From Cladorhizidae sp. MBARI D1340-BT2 (Eukaryota > Porifera > Demospongiae > Poecilosclerida > Cladorhizidae), in assembly GCA_028752905.1 (NCBI GenBank), contig JAQNBH010000014.1, positions 18,459,250 through 18,523,249 on the forward strand: a stretch of 64,000 bases of DNA, given 5' to 3'. Positions 46,291-58,981 of the stretch are shown piece by piece. The notes below the pieces were generated by a model. It saw nothing but the letters and a program-made list of their open reading frames with translations, was not told the DNA's origin and searched no databases. Position 1 is the first letter of the stretch. Each line of letters opens with the position of its first letter. The position numbers and the translations under genes are program-made.

Positions 46291-49203
46291 CAGTGGCGTA
46301 GGAAGGGGGGGGGGGGCTCCAGCCCCTGGAGCCCCCCCCCCATAATTTCAGGTAATCTAAATTGGTTCTCATTAATGCAAAATGTGGTTAGCTATCTGGT
46401 CAATTCAAGACACTTTGTCATTGTAGCTATAATATATATAGTAGATTCTAGTTAGTCATTCAATCATAAAATATCAATAAAATCTTAATAGCTAGTGTGA
46501 TAGCTATAATTATACTCAGTCTCACTCTCATTAGAACTATTCTAGCAATCAACGAGTGCATGAGGTGAGTTCATATGAACCACAATCATTATTGAGATCA
46601 ACCACTACCACAACCCATCTAGTGTGATAATTAGCCATGTACTACTTTACCCTATCAGGCATGCCATGTGCTCAATTTGGAACCCATCTTGAAAGCAAGC
46701 TAAGATTTCAACTTTCTTTGCTTCAAAAAGCAAGCTGGCTCTACTGGTGGCAAGTAGTCTACCTAGTAGTTAACTAGCTAACCACAGAATACTCTTGAAT
46801 ATAGATCCTTCTGATCCTCACCAATCTCCGTCATCAAGCACAAGAAGTTCCCAGAATGACAGTGATCAAGAATGTGCTCACTAATCTGTGTTAGATACAT
46901 GCTCTCAGTGTGAGTGTCCTTGCTGTACAGGGAAAGGCCCACCCAGTCAACCAGTTGATGCTGAGGAATCCTCTAGGCATGTTTATTCGCACCACAGCCC
47001 GCAGTTGACAAGAAGAAAACCTATAGTTGATCTCTACAAACAAGTTGGTATAAAAGGTACCCGTAGATTACAGTGTGTACCACAAGTTACAAAATATTTT
47101 GTCACACGTGTCGATTAGCAAAGTGTAATGGTCTCATTATTTTTTCAAAACGCCAACTGAGTTGCTTTATTGAAGAGGGATTTTGTAATTGGAAGAAGAC
47201 AATAGCAAAGATGGATGAGCCTGTAATAAGTCCGAGAAGCTGTAATGAAGTTAGCTGCACAGTCATGTTGTACTGATGTACGTGCACAGCTTAGTGCTCA
47301 GATTTCATCTGATCAAAAGCAGCATCAATTGATGTTATTGAAACTACTTTCAAGTATTTGTTTTTTGGCTCGTCAAGGTTTGCCGCTACGTGGGCATCAT
47401 GAAGATGTTCAGTCAATGGAGGGTAACTTATATAAACTCCTTTTGCTGAGAGCAGAGGACTGTCCGGAATTAAAGGCCTGGGTGTACCAGAAGGAATATA
47501 TATATCTCTCCTGAAATAGTCAATGAAATAATTGCTATTATGGGAAACACAGTACTTCGTAAGATTTTAACACTTATTAGAACCAGCAAAATCTTCTCCA
47601 TTATTGCAGATGAAGGAACTGATGTTTCTCGAAATGAACAGATGTTCGATGGACAGATGATGACTATCAGATCTATGAAGAACCCCTTGGTTTGGTTCAA
47701 TTGCCAGACACCAAGGCCTGCACAATATTTAGTGTTATTAAAGATCTTTTAATTAGGTGCTCTCTTCCTCTGTCACAATGTAGAGGTCAAGCTTTTGACG
47801 GTGCAGCAAATATGAGTGGTGTGGTGTGAGGAATGGAGTGCAAGCTTTGATAAAAAAGGAAGAGAATCGTGCATTGTATATACATTGTTTAGCACATAGC
47901 CTGAATTTATGTGTACAGTGTGTTGCAATACGATGCGAGCTAATTCGAGATGTCATGGATTTCACCTATGCATTACTGCAACTCATTAAGTTTTCACCCA
48001 AGCGACTCACTCTTTTTGACAGCATCAGAAAGCAAGTAGCCCTAGGGAGTGAAGTATCTCCTTCATTGAGAGATCAGTCTGTGTCCAACCAGATGGACTC
48101 TCAGAAACCGTTCAATTGATAGCATTCTACAGAATTATAGCAACCTCACTGCCACACTGGAAGAAGTTGCAAAGGGAAGTGATGAATATGCTGCAAAGGG
48201 CAATGGATTGCTTCATCATATGGAAATGTTTCATATCTTCTTCGGATTAAAGTTGGCACATTTGATATTCAGTGCATCTGAACAATTCAGTACCAATCTC
48301 CAAGCAACTCTACAAGAAGCCACACAAGGAGCAGATCTTCTTGTTGCTCATTATCGGTCACTGCGTACTGAGTCCAGATTTAAGTCCAGATTTAACCTAT
48401 TTTATGATGATGTTCTTGAGAAATCTTCTGGACTCACAGATGAGCCCTCTCTGCCAAGGTATCGAAAAAGGCCAAAACAGCTGGATGATGGTGAAGAGTC
48501 ATATCGCTATATATCATGAACCCAAGGAGAAGTACAGACATATATATTTTTTATGCATTAGAGCTTGTAAAAGAGGAAGTGGAGAGAAGATTTGATCAAG
48601 CTGATTTTCAAATGATTCAGAAGCTAGAGTCTCTATTGCTTGATGTAGCTAATGGAAAGACTTTACAGGCAGACGAGTCTCTATTGCAGTATCTCGAAAA
48701 AGACATTTGCAGAGATCGATTCATTTCCCAGTTGCCAATGATAGCTGACATGGTAAAGAATGCATTTCTACATGCTCCAATGTTGTCGGTAAAAAGTGTA
48801 AGGTCAATTAAGGTCAATTGCTGCAGGCATGAATCAGAGTAACATATATAAGATAATGCTTAGCGAAGTTGACATTGTTCTGAAAATATACTTCACGTTT
48901 CCAGTAACAACTGCAACGGCTGAGTGATCCTTTTCCTCATTACGTAGGCTCAAAAGTTATCTACAAAGCACCATGAGATCTAGGTTGAACAATCTATTCA
49001 TGTTCTATGTTCACCAGGACAAAACTGATGAATTGGACCTATCCTTTATAGCTAAAGAATTTGTATGCATTAACCAACGTAGATGTAACTATTTTGGAAA
49101 ACATTAATAAGATTTTTGGTGTGTATTCATAGAGTAATATATACAGGAAAATTTGGTGCCCCCCCCCCCCCCTCCCAATGTAAAACATCTTCCTACGCCC
49201 CTG
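46291..49203 (+). mobile_element. hAT-1, copy B (uninterrupted)
   Basis: The left end is CAGTGGCGTAGGAAG (46291-46305) and the right end is CTTCCTACGCCCCTG (49189-49203). AACTC abuts both. The C-run at about 49158-49172 is the empty site for Gypsy-1. A G-run/C-run palindrome sits just inside the left end (46300-46340). Confidence 0.88.
46805..49070 (+). pseudogene. Broken hAT transposase (hAT-1, copy B)
   Basis: Same series of fragments as in copy A: TTF finger part (47073-47276), core with IADEGTDVSRNEQM (47540-47752), QALIKKEENRALYIHCLAHS (47826-48119), the segment 48516-48842 and the dimerisation block after 48880. The TGA before SFS in the dimerisation block is shared with copy A. Extra frame breaks differ between the two copies. 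Confidence 0.8.
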
Positions 49204-50126
49204 AACTCGCTTTGTCAAAAAAAGGGTTGGAAGAAGGAGCCAATGATGTAGACAACGAACATTCAGATTATTCCCCACGAGTATATATATTGTTTTATCA
49301 TTTATTATACTTTCAAAATCCCTACAGGTAAGGGTCTGGCTAATGAGAAATGCATGTAACAATACTCTAGCAACATAGTGATAACATGTCAGGGAAAACA
49401 CCACCACTCCCTGACACATGCACAGTCAGCCAGCCATAACCGCAACCACACACAGGAAGCCGCAAAACCACAGCCCTGAATTGGAGAAGACAATGACCAC
49501 TATAATTATTGATTCAAAATGCAGGGGAGGAAGCTCGGCTGCATTTGATAAGGCAATTGAAGCCATGCCCACTGAAACCATGCCCACTAGACGGTGTACC
49601 AAGGAAACGTGTGTTACAGGAACAGGAAATGGAAATATGAAGTGCTATCATATTCATTACATTGTTTTATTGTTTTGCAGTGTCAGGGATCTCTCTCCTA
49701 GTATAAGCCCCGACTAGACCCTGACCCCCAAGAGGACATATGAGATAGGGTGAACTATCTGAGAACCACAACTATATAGTCTAAACAAAGTCACCATGAT
49801 CAAAATTTAATTAATGAACACAGTGATTCTTGATGTTGACTATATAGCCGATTCTGATTGGCCAGGAAATAGTGTTTGATGCATTACTATTACCATTATA
49901 TACTATTACCATTATATCATTATGGACTGACTAGCAAGCAGTAGCCTATTCAAAGGAGCTGGAATTACTTACAAGTGTCCGAATTATGTTATCCTATTTC
50001 TAAGAGATAGCAAGATTCTGAGGTAGCTTATAGCTTAGTAATCCACTACATGCAGGTAATAAATAATGACATAATTGTTTTTGTTTGACTACATGTGATA
50101 ATTATTTATGCTAATGTAAACAAAAA
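49204..50126. other. Non-coding spacer, copy B
   Basis: Colinear with 8478-9401; no gene. Confidence 0.6.
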
Positions 50127-52145
50127 TTATTGAAAAGTACCAAATATTTTAAGTCTATGTTCAGAGTCGCCAACAAATTCATTTGCTAAGTCTAGCTTAT
50201 CAGTAATATCCTTATGAGCATGCAAAACCATGAAATTGTTTAGCCTCTCTTGACCCATGGTGTTTCTTAGGTAGGTCTTCACATGACGGAGAGCACTGAA
50301 GGACCTTTCGGATGTGGAATTTGAGGCTGGCATAATGAGGACAAGTTTAAGCACAACACAGACCTGAGACAGAAGACCTCGCTGAGCATCAGTAAATGAA
50401 CAAAAAAAACTTCTTGATGGATGTGAATTCTCTTCAGGGAAAAATGAATGCTTGAATTCTGTTCCAAAGGTTAGCAACTGAGCTTGCAGAGTTTCTGGCT
50501 GCAAATCATCTTCATAAAATGAAGTGACAAAGACAAATTCAGCTGTGAAATCCAAGTTTTCAGATGCTTTCTGTTCAAGATTTCTGTATACTTCATAGCC
50601 AGGTTGCTGGAATCTATCCTTCACTGCTAGATCGATAGCTTCAAAATAGTGCTGTCTATAGATATCTTTAGGAGACTGATAAAAATAAGCTTCAGCTGTC
50701 CCAGATTCATACCTTCTAGGAATCCTATGTTGACGTGGCAACTGGGGTTCAATATCAAGTGGCTCTGCAATGCTTCTCACCTTTGACCAAAACAAATCGT
50801 AAGATTCATCAATTCGTAATGTCTGAAGAGTACGAACTACCATGGCTCCAATATGTTGTCCTTCAGCTGCAGATAAACTTTCTCTTGTAAAGATCTACTG
50901 AGGTTATCGGTGTGACGCAGCACCATTTCTCCCAACATTGTCCAAAAAAGAAAATCAAACATCTTCATTTGTGCACGTACTCCTTGTATCCTGGCCTTGT
51001 TCTCTGTATCCTTGGCTACTTCAAATGCTTTTCCCCAAGTGTTTAATAGAGCTGAATAATTGTTGAGGATGCTAAATTGAGAGTCCGCTCGGACTGTCCA
51101 TCGGGTTGGACATAGGAGTCGAATGCTTGAAGGGTGCCTATCAGTCCTTAAATCACTCTCTGCTTTCAGCTCACGGAATATGCCATCTCGACGTGGTGAG
51201 CGCTTAATCAGCTTAGTGATTTCATGTGTCATTTCCATGGAGGATTTCATTACCTTTGACTGCTTCACATAGTCATTAGCAGCCAAATTTAAGGAGTGAC
51301 AGTAGCAGTGAGGTTCTTCATCCTGGACCCACTTCGCCACACCACTTCTAGAGCCAACCATAGTGCTACAGCCATCATAGCACTGTCCACGAATAGATAA
51401 ATTTAGTCGGGTCAAGGTATCTTTAATGACGTAGAAGAGGGTAGCTGAATCAAATGGAACAGCATAGAGCCCAATGAACTCTTCATCAACTTCAAAATCA
51501 TCACCAATATGACGAAATACTATAGATACTTGTTCCTGGTTGGTCACATCAGTTGTCTCGTCAATCATTACAGCTAGAAATGGTGACTTGTGTAGCCGTT
51601 TGGTGATTTCTCTAATAACTGAAACAGCCATCATCTTGATCACAATGAATTATGAATTTCATGTGAAATATATTTGTTACTCTTTCTCTTTAACCAATCA
51701 TGAATCTCACCATCTTCTTCTCCATGATGCTTCAAAAGCTGGATGAGATTGCTCTCACCATCATCATCATCATCATGCCCCAAAGAGGTAAGCCCTTGTC
51801 TAGTCAAGAATTTGATGCAGGACAGAATTTTCAACAGCATCTTCCTATTTCTCTCCAATTCAATAGCATTCTGCCTTGAGAGATGTGCACCAGTGGCAGG
51901 CAAAGTAATAATTGCTTCCAAGTGACACTTGCTCTTCTCGTGCCAATTGAACACAGTAGTGGCATCCTTCCAACTATGGAAACCTTTGGAAACCTAAGGA
52001 ATAATAATTTATGTGATTAATGTGCAACATAGCTAGCTAGCTTGCCATAATAGAGCTGTAGTTCCAAACATGTAATTATATTTACTGAACTTACAAAAGC
52101 AGGATCTGCCATAGTGCTGGTTTTATTCTTCTTCTCCAAGAACAG
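50127..52145 (-). pseudogene. hAT transposase (hAT-2, copy B), nearly complete
   Basis: Minus-strand frames 51954-51640, 51643-50837 and 50843-50127 follow each other with short overlaps. The middle one has MIDETTDVTNQEQVSIVFRH, GQCYDGCSTMVGSRSG, HCYCHSLNLAANDYV and CPTRWTVRA, the DUF4371-like core. The last has SNSTSERSFSALRHVKTYL and the dimerisation motif RLNNFMVLHAHKD. A one-base frame shift near 50840 separates core and C-terminus. Part of the N-terminal TTF-like finger remains at about 52145-52090; the rest of the element is cut off by the hAT-4 composite. It catalyses transposition in intact relatives; this copy is inactive as written. Confidence 0.8.
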
Positions 52146-52326
52146 TGAGTCCCAGAGTTGCCAACCATCCCGGAATGGCCGGGACAGTCACACACACAAA
52201 AAAAAATTGTCTCCTCCAGATGTCCTTTAATCAATACTATGAACTTTGATGGCTGAAGCATTGACACTTCAGCAATCCGGTGACTTGAGCAGTCCCGGTG
52301 GTGTCCTTGTCCCGGAAATGTCCCGG

Positions 52327-54229
52327 TGTCGTGCCAAATCCTTCCCGTTGCCAAATTTGTCCTCTTTGACCTACAGCGCATGCGTCAACACGGATTCGCG
52401 CGTAGTGGGAATAATATGGCACGTTCTCGAGCTAAATTCTTCCCGCCTGCTAAATTCTTCCCCGTGCCATATTTATTATCTTCCTCCCCTTTGCACTTAA
52501 TTGTTTATTGAGCATTATTTCAATTCCAGCATATTTCTGCAGGGTGAATTTACAATGTAAAAATTTAGAAAACATTTTTAACAAACTTTGATATCGTGAA
52601 TTCAGACTGATGGAATTATTATATTACCTACTCCTTACCATTTGGTATCTAAACTAAAATTAGTGGCTAATTAGTAGCTAATGATATTAGCATTTATGTA
52701 TATTAACTAGGGGGATCTGGGGGTATGCTCCCCCAGGAAATTTTACACTCTCAGAGATCAATTCTTGGGCCTTCTATATAGACCAAAATTGCATGTGTGT
52801 CCTGCAGGATAACTGCATAAGCGAGAACTATAACGATTGGTTGATTGAAGTAGGGCCTCTGTCTGCGCCCTTGATGGGGTGGGTGTAAGAGGAGAATATT
52901 CAGAGTCACTCTTCCAAATCAGACTATTTTTGAGACCCAAGCATTTTTATAAGACCTGATAATTAAAATAGATTAAATTAAAGTTCTTCCTTCTTTCTCA
53001 TGTAGAAATAAATTCTCTGGTCACATCAACAAGGTCTAGCTTAGCAATGCTTATATACATTTTCAGTAGCACACAATGATTGAGTTCTGAAGGTAGTCAT
53101 CCTGAGTAGGTGGTACATCATTGTGAGGGTAACAAGGCTCACCATCATACTCTCCTTAACCTTCAACAAGATCTTGTGGTGTTTCAAGTCTATTATATAT
53201 AAGCAAATCAATCAGTTGTATTTGGTTGTATTATTTATCTAACTTAGCCATAATATTGGGGGCCCTGGGCCCAAGCTGTTGATGATTGGGGGGCCTCGGC
53301 CCCCATGGTTTATACTCCCCTGCATATATATCTGGATATTCAGTCGACTATATATATTTGACTATTTATATATATATTATATAAGTATTCTTTTCCCAAC
53401 TTTTAATGCAAAGACCTTTATTAATTATGGCTGATTATATATTATAATATAACTTAAAATATATATATATATATAATTATACATGTATATACATATAGAC
53501 ACAGCAGTTCACACTAGTTTTTTTATTTTTAGCTCTGTTATCATTCTGCCCGAATTGCTGGCATATCGTTCTGTAAGAAAAAGGAAAATATGCAATTATT
53601 ATATTTTACAATTACAGATATACAGTGGAATCTCGAAGAGAGGACAATTTGGGATCAGAAAGTTCGTCCCTCGTTGGAGGTTGTTCTCTTTTAGAGGTTT
53701 ATTAGCATTGCTTAGTAATGAATGGACTCATTTGGGGTCATTTGGTCTGTCCATTACTTAGAGGTTGTCCTCTTTTCAGAGGGTCCACTGTTTATATATA
53801 ATAATATAGTAGCTACCTTACCTGTGAAAAGGCCATCTTCATGCAACTTCAAAGTTGATACACAGGTAGACAGATATATTATCTAGGAGCAATCAACATG
53901 TTGAGTAACGCACGCTAGGAGAAATCCAGGAGGATAAATTTGGCAAGGAGCAATCAACACTGTTGAATAATATAAGAACAACAAAAAGTTGATACACAGG
54001 TAGACAGATATATATCTAGTAGCAATCAACATGTGAGTAACGCACGCTAGGAGAAATCCAGGAGGATAAATTTGGCAAGCACGCTGTGGAAAGAGAAAAT
54101 CGGTAGAAGGATAAATTTAGCAAGCACGCTGGCAAATAGGAGGATAAATTTAAAGAGAAAACCCGTCTCTGCGCATGCGCTGTAGGTCAAAGAGGACAAA
54201 TTTGGCAACGGGAAGGATTTGGCACGACA
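52327..54229. mobile_element. DNA element with perfect 58-bp terminal inverted repeats and CCGG target duplication
   Basis: Arms 52327-52384 and 54172-54229 are exact reverse complements, starting TGTCGTGCCAAATCCTTCCC. CCGG flanks both sides (52323-52326 and 54230-54233). The uninterrupted site reads GTCCCGGAATTTACAGC near 62439 in another hAT-4 copy. Subterminal AGGATAAATTTGGCAAG-type words recur near the right end, and a roughly 110-bp direct repeat lies at about 53849-53950 and 53983-54080. No transposase frame is visible, so it is non-autonomous. I do not recognise the family. Confidence 0.88.
53623..53790. mobile_element. Short inverted-repeat element (MITE-like)
   Basis: Ends are CAGTGGAATCTCG and, inverted, CAGTGGACCCTC. 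The 168-bp element has internal repeats of GAGGTTGTYCTCTTTT. It lies inside the 52327-54229 element. Confidence 0.6.
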
Positions 54230-54715
54230 CCGGAATTTACAGCTATGCGCACCTTGCGCTTCCACTCGCTTAGATGGCCACTGCTGTCTCAAGCTTGTTT
54301 AGTTTAGTCCTTTAACACTCGTAAAGCAACAAAAACAGGACACTTTTTTGCAGAGAAAAACTTCAGATAAACAATTAATTACGGGTGTACGAAACAACCT
54401 TTGACCTTGTTTCGATTGGAGGTGCGGCACTCACGTGAAACTTCTCAGCACGTTATATGATAATTGCAATCTCAGCAAAATGGTAGCAAAGAAGCAGAGC
54501 CATTTTGACAATAAATGGATCAAAGAATTTCAGGGGATAGGCAAGAGTTTCAAAGGTATAAATAAAAAATATATAATGAAATTGATTGACAAAGTAAGTA
54601 AGCATGGAATACAGCAAATACAGGGTAAATAATAACAATACAGGGTAAATAATAACATCATGCTTGTGTTCAATGCAATAGTAATGTCAGTAGTCTTGCC
54701 TTCATTTTAGTTCAC

Positions 54716-55795
54716 TTGTATGCCCGATGTACTCTGTGTGCAATCGACTTTGGTGTTACCCATGGTGGCCGTAATGATGTCACATCTCACCTCAAGAGCA
54801 AGAAACATAAGGATATGTCAAATGCTGTGCTATCAACTATTCCAATCAACTCTCTCTTCCAACATCAGAGAAGTGATCAAGTAATCGAAGCAGAGGTCAG
54901 GTGGGCTACATTTGTTGCTAAGCAACATATCCTTTCTGTCTAGTGACCATGCAACCAAGCTTTTCGGCAAGATGTTCCCAGACTCTGAAATTACAAAAAA
55001 ATTATCTTGTTCCCACACCAAAACCACCGCCATAGTGAAGAAAGCTGTTGCTCCTTACTTCACACAGAGAGTTATGGAGTCAATGTCAAGTGGTCCATTC
55101 TCTTTGATGATTGATGAATCCCATGACAAGAGGGATAAGTCTTGCATAATTCTTTTGAGGCTTCTTGATCCACAGGTAGGTGAAGTACGGACGAGATTTT
55201 TGGATATGCCTGTTGTGAACATTGATATAGCTACCAACTTGTTTCAAGCCTTGAAGGAGTCACTGACTAAGAATGGGCTCAGCTTTGACAATGCAGTGTC
55301 TTTCATGTCTGATACCACCAATGTTATGAAAGGAGTGAGGTCAGGTGTGCAGAAGCTGATTAAGGATGAGATCCCAACTTTGTATGATGTTGGTTGCATC
55401 ATTTGGCTGATTTAACAGTCAAAGCTGGTTTGAAGGTACTCCCAGTGAACATTGACCAGCTGTTCATCGACATATTCTACTACAGCAAGAGAGCAGCAAT
55501 TTGTCATCCTATGGTGTTCACTTTTCACCACTGAGCCAGGGGTGATTTTGAAGCATTGCCCCACACGATGGCTCAGCTTGCTGAAGTGTGTGAATCGTTA
55601 CCTCAGGAAGTATGATGGTTTGAAGTCATTCTTCTTGTCTTGTGAGGAAGCTGAACAGCTAAGGTCTGTAGCATTCTTTCAAGGCATGAGAATCCTCTGA
55701 TGAAACCTCTGTTGTTCTTTTATCTTGACCTCAATGGATCAATTCAACCGCCTCTTCCAGAAATCTACAGAGAATACTACCTCACATCTGTATGA
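54716..55795 (+). pseudogene. Broken hAT transposase of hAT-4, forward copy
   Basis: The N-terminal finger reads CTLCAIDFGVTHGGRNDVTS then HLKSKKH (54716-54943). Next, in another frame, comes the core (54912-55415) with KMFPDSEITKKLSCSHTKTT, FSLMIDESHDKRDKSCIIL, RFLDMPVVNIDIATNLFQAL and SFMSDTTNVMKGVRSGVQKL. The fragment 55452-55700 has LKHCPTRWLSLLKCVNRYLR and GLKSFFLSCEEAE. These belong to a widespread hAT transposase group of aquatic invertebrates and fish. Frame breaks make it inactive. It lacks the C-terminal dimerisation region. Confidence 0.75.
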
Positions 55796-55923
55796 TGAGA
55801 TGAACCGGTTAGTTAGGTGGCGTATAAAATTAATGGCGAAAGGCGCACGCAAATTAGGGGGCGTGGTCGAAAATTCGCGCCGTATATAAAATTAATGTCC
55901 CGGAATTAACTTGTGCAAGTATG

Positions 55924-57390
55924 CTGAGTATTCTCTGTAGATTTCTGGAAGAGGCGATCCATTGAGGGCAAGATAAAAGAACAGAGGTTTCGTCAGAGGA
56001 TTCTCAAGCCTTGAAAGAATGCTACAGACCTTAGCTTCCTCACAAGACAAGAAGAATGACTTCAAACCATCATACTGCATGAGGTAACGATTCACACACT
56101 TCAGAAGCTGAGCCATCGTGTGGGGCAATGCTTCAAAATCACCCCTGGCTCAGTGGTGAAAAGTGAACACCATAGGATGACAAATTGCTGCTCTTTTGCT
56201 GCTATGGAAGTAGTAGAATATGTCGATGAAGAGCTGGTCAATGTTCACTGGGAGTACCTTCAAACCAGCTTTGACTGTTAAATCAGCCAAATGGCAGATG
56301 CAACCAACATCATACAAAGTTGGGATCTCATCCTTAATCAGCTTCTGCACACCTGATCTCACTTCTTTCATAACATTGGTGGTATCAGACATGAAAGACA
56401 CTGCATTGTCAAAGCTGAGCCCATTCTTAGTCAGTGACTCCTTCAAGGCTTGAAACAAGTTGGTAGCTATATCAATGTTCACAACAGGCATATCCAAGAA
56501 TCTCGTCCGTACTTCACCTATATACATGTGGATCAAGAAGCCTCAAAAGAATTATGCAAGACTTATCCCTCTTGTCATGGGATTCATCAATCATTAAAGA
56601 GAATGGACCACTTGACATTGACTCCATAACTCTCTGTGTGAAGTAAGGAGCAAGAGCTTTCTTCACTATGGCGGTGGTTTTGGTGTGGGAACAGGATAAT
56701 TTCTTTGCAATTTCAGAGTCTGGGAACATCTTGCTGAAAAGCTTGGTGGCATGGTCACTAGACAGAAAGGATATGTTGTGCTTAGCAACAAGTAACACCA
56801 AAGTCGATTGCACACAGAGTACATTGGGCATACAAGTGACCTAAAATGAAGGCAAGACTACTGACATTACTATTGCATTGAACACAAGCAGCACAATGTA
56901 CCCATGATGTTATTATTTACCCTGTATTTGCTGTATTCCATGCTTACTTACTTTGTCAATCAATTTCATTTTATATTCTTTATTTATACCTTTGAAACTC
57001 TTGCCTATCCCTATCCCCTGAAATTCTTTGATCCATTTATTGTCAAAATGGCATTCTCTCCTCTGCTTCTTTCTACACTATATAGCCATTTTGATAACGT
57101 GCTGCGTGATTGCCGCACCTCCAATCGAAACGAGGTCAAAGGTTGTTTCGCACACCCGTAATTGTTTATCTGAAGTTTTTCTCTGCTAAAAAGTGTCCTG
57201 TTTTTGTTGCTTTACTAGTGTTAAAGGACTAAACTGAACAAGCTTGAGACTGCAGTGGCCATCTAAGCGAGCGGAAGCGCAAGGCGCGCGTAGCTGTAAA
57301 TTCCGGGACATTTCCTGGACAAGGACACCACCAGGACAAGGCTCAAAATTCCGGGACTGTCCCGGCCATCCGGGACGGTTGGCAACTCTG
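55924..57390 (-). pseudogene. Inverted hAT-4 copy with broken transposase
   Basis: The minus-strand order is 5' end CAGAGTTGCCAACCGTCCCG (57390), then TKLFSKMFPDSEIAKKLS (56831-56514), core (56536-56150) and MAQLLKCVNRYLMQYDGLKS (56128-55892). It breaks at the forward 3' end near 55923. The forward and inverted copies form a large near-palindrome centred near 55920. Confidence 0.75.
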
Positions 57391-57671
57391 GAATACTACC
57401 TCACAGCTGTATGATGAGATGAACGGTTAGTTAGGTCGAAAAATCGCGTATAAAATTAATGGCGTGGTCAAGGGAAGGCGCACGCTAATTAGGGGGCGTG
57501 GTCGATAATTCGCGCCGTATATAAAATTAATGTCCCGGAATTAACTTGTGGGAAAGTTGGCAAGTATGAGTAGTATATGGATAGAATAGTCTATGGCTAG
57601 GTGATTGGCTAGATTATCACATGATGTATTGTTAGTATATAAGGACTGGGCCAACGCGAGTGTAGTGAAAG

Positions 57672-58330
57672 TGTTGCCATTTGGCATCTTATGATGCCAA
57701 ATTTCATAATATTGGCATCCTAAAAAACGTTTGGCATCCTAAAAAACGTTTGGCATCCGATTTTTTGGGTTTGGCATCCATAAGAAATTTGGCATAGTAT
57801 TGGCATCTTTTGAACCTATTTGGCATCAAGAATAATTATTTGGCATCGTATTGGCATCCTGCATAAACTTATTAGGTTGAAGTAGGGGGGAAAATGCTGA
57901 GGCTTAGGAATTGTAATATCTCAGATAAAGTACCCATGTTGGAAGAACTTCAGGAACCTACAACAGGACACAGTCATCACAAGATCTGGTCAATTATGGG
58001 AGTGAAATTGAACCCCTTGCAATAGAATAAATCATGTGGTATCTAGCTAACGTACGTCCTAAAATGCTCATATTATAGATTTTCATGGTGTAATATAATT
58101 ATATATAGTTATATGTGCATCAAAAAGCAGTAATCAAAACTTCCTTCATAATTATAGAACTAAAATGTGCCAAATAATATCTTCATTCAGTATTAATGGC
58201 AATAAAATACTTGAAAATTGGGGGCAGGGCATGCTCCCCCTCTCCTATGCCTATGAATAATTTGGCATAGTATTGGCATCCTCCAGGTTTGAATTTGGCA
58301 TCCAACTGCTGAAAAGTTCTGGCAACACTG
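57672..58330. mobile_element. Small hAT-like non-autonomous element, private to copy B
   Basis: It begins TGTTGCCATTTGGCATC and ends TGGCAACACTG. GTGAAAG flanks both sides (57665-57671 and 58331-58337), and copy A has the single uninterrupted GTGAAAG near 11944. The 659-bp element is full of the word TTGGCATCC and variants. The left end lacks the expected first CAG. Confidence 0.85.
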
Positions 58331-58981
58331 GTGAAAGCAATGTATGTAAGAGGTTCTATTCAAGGTCTGTAGTATCTAACTATGTATATATATTTGGCGA
58401 GTGCTACAGGGTGAGGGTCAGGATCTTCAGGAGTGGAAGATCGTCTGGACTCACATAAGTCTAGATGGAGCATCTGGTGGGAAGCTAGGGCTCTCATATC
58501 ACAGAGGAGTTACCCTAGTAGCTTGGGGATCGCTACTGGTTATTATTATTATTAGGCGAGGTAGGAAGACCTTTAGCCAGGAGAGGCTAATTTCCCCGAC
58601 ATAACACACAATCCAAGAATTACAATTGCACAAATCTATTGGGGGGGGGGGGGGGAAATCACTCAGTCCTTCACAACACTAATACCCATGAGTATATTGT
58701 TTTAATAATAACCCTTTCAAAATCTACAGGTAAGGGTCTCGCTAATGAGTAATGCATGTAACAATAACAATACACTATATAGCAACATAGTAATAACACA
58801 CAATCCAAGCATTACAAATGCACAAATCTATTGGGAAAAAATCACTCAGTCCTTCACAACACTAATACAATAGTGACAGTATTTTTTTACACATGTTGAC
58901 AGAATATAGTGTCCAGTCAATGGACCGATATTGAAATACTTCTATATAGCTCAATCCAAATCACAAGAATTACATTTTCTC
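58331..58981. other. Non-coding flank downstream of CD225 copy B
   Basis: Colinear with the end of 11944-12078 and 15024-15549. It contains the empty site of hAT-3 (58459-58466) and a G-run near 58641-58655. Confidence 0.7.

Larger units (their letters stand above)
52153..57568 (+). mobile_element. Nested hAT-4 composite
   Basis: It starts CAGAGTTGCCAACCATCCCG at 52153 and ends GTTGGCAAGTATG at 57568; these are imperfect inverted ends of one family. Inside lie a 1.9-kb inverted-repeat element (52327-54229), forward transposase fragments (54716-55795), a forward 3' end near 55923 and an inverted copy whose 5' end is at 57390. Flanking target duplications are not seen, and the matching copy-A sequence (about 11410-11811) is missing, so rearrangement accompanied or followed insertion. 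Confidence 0.7.
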
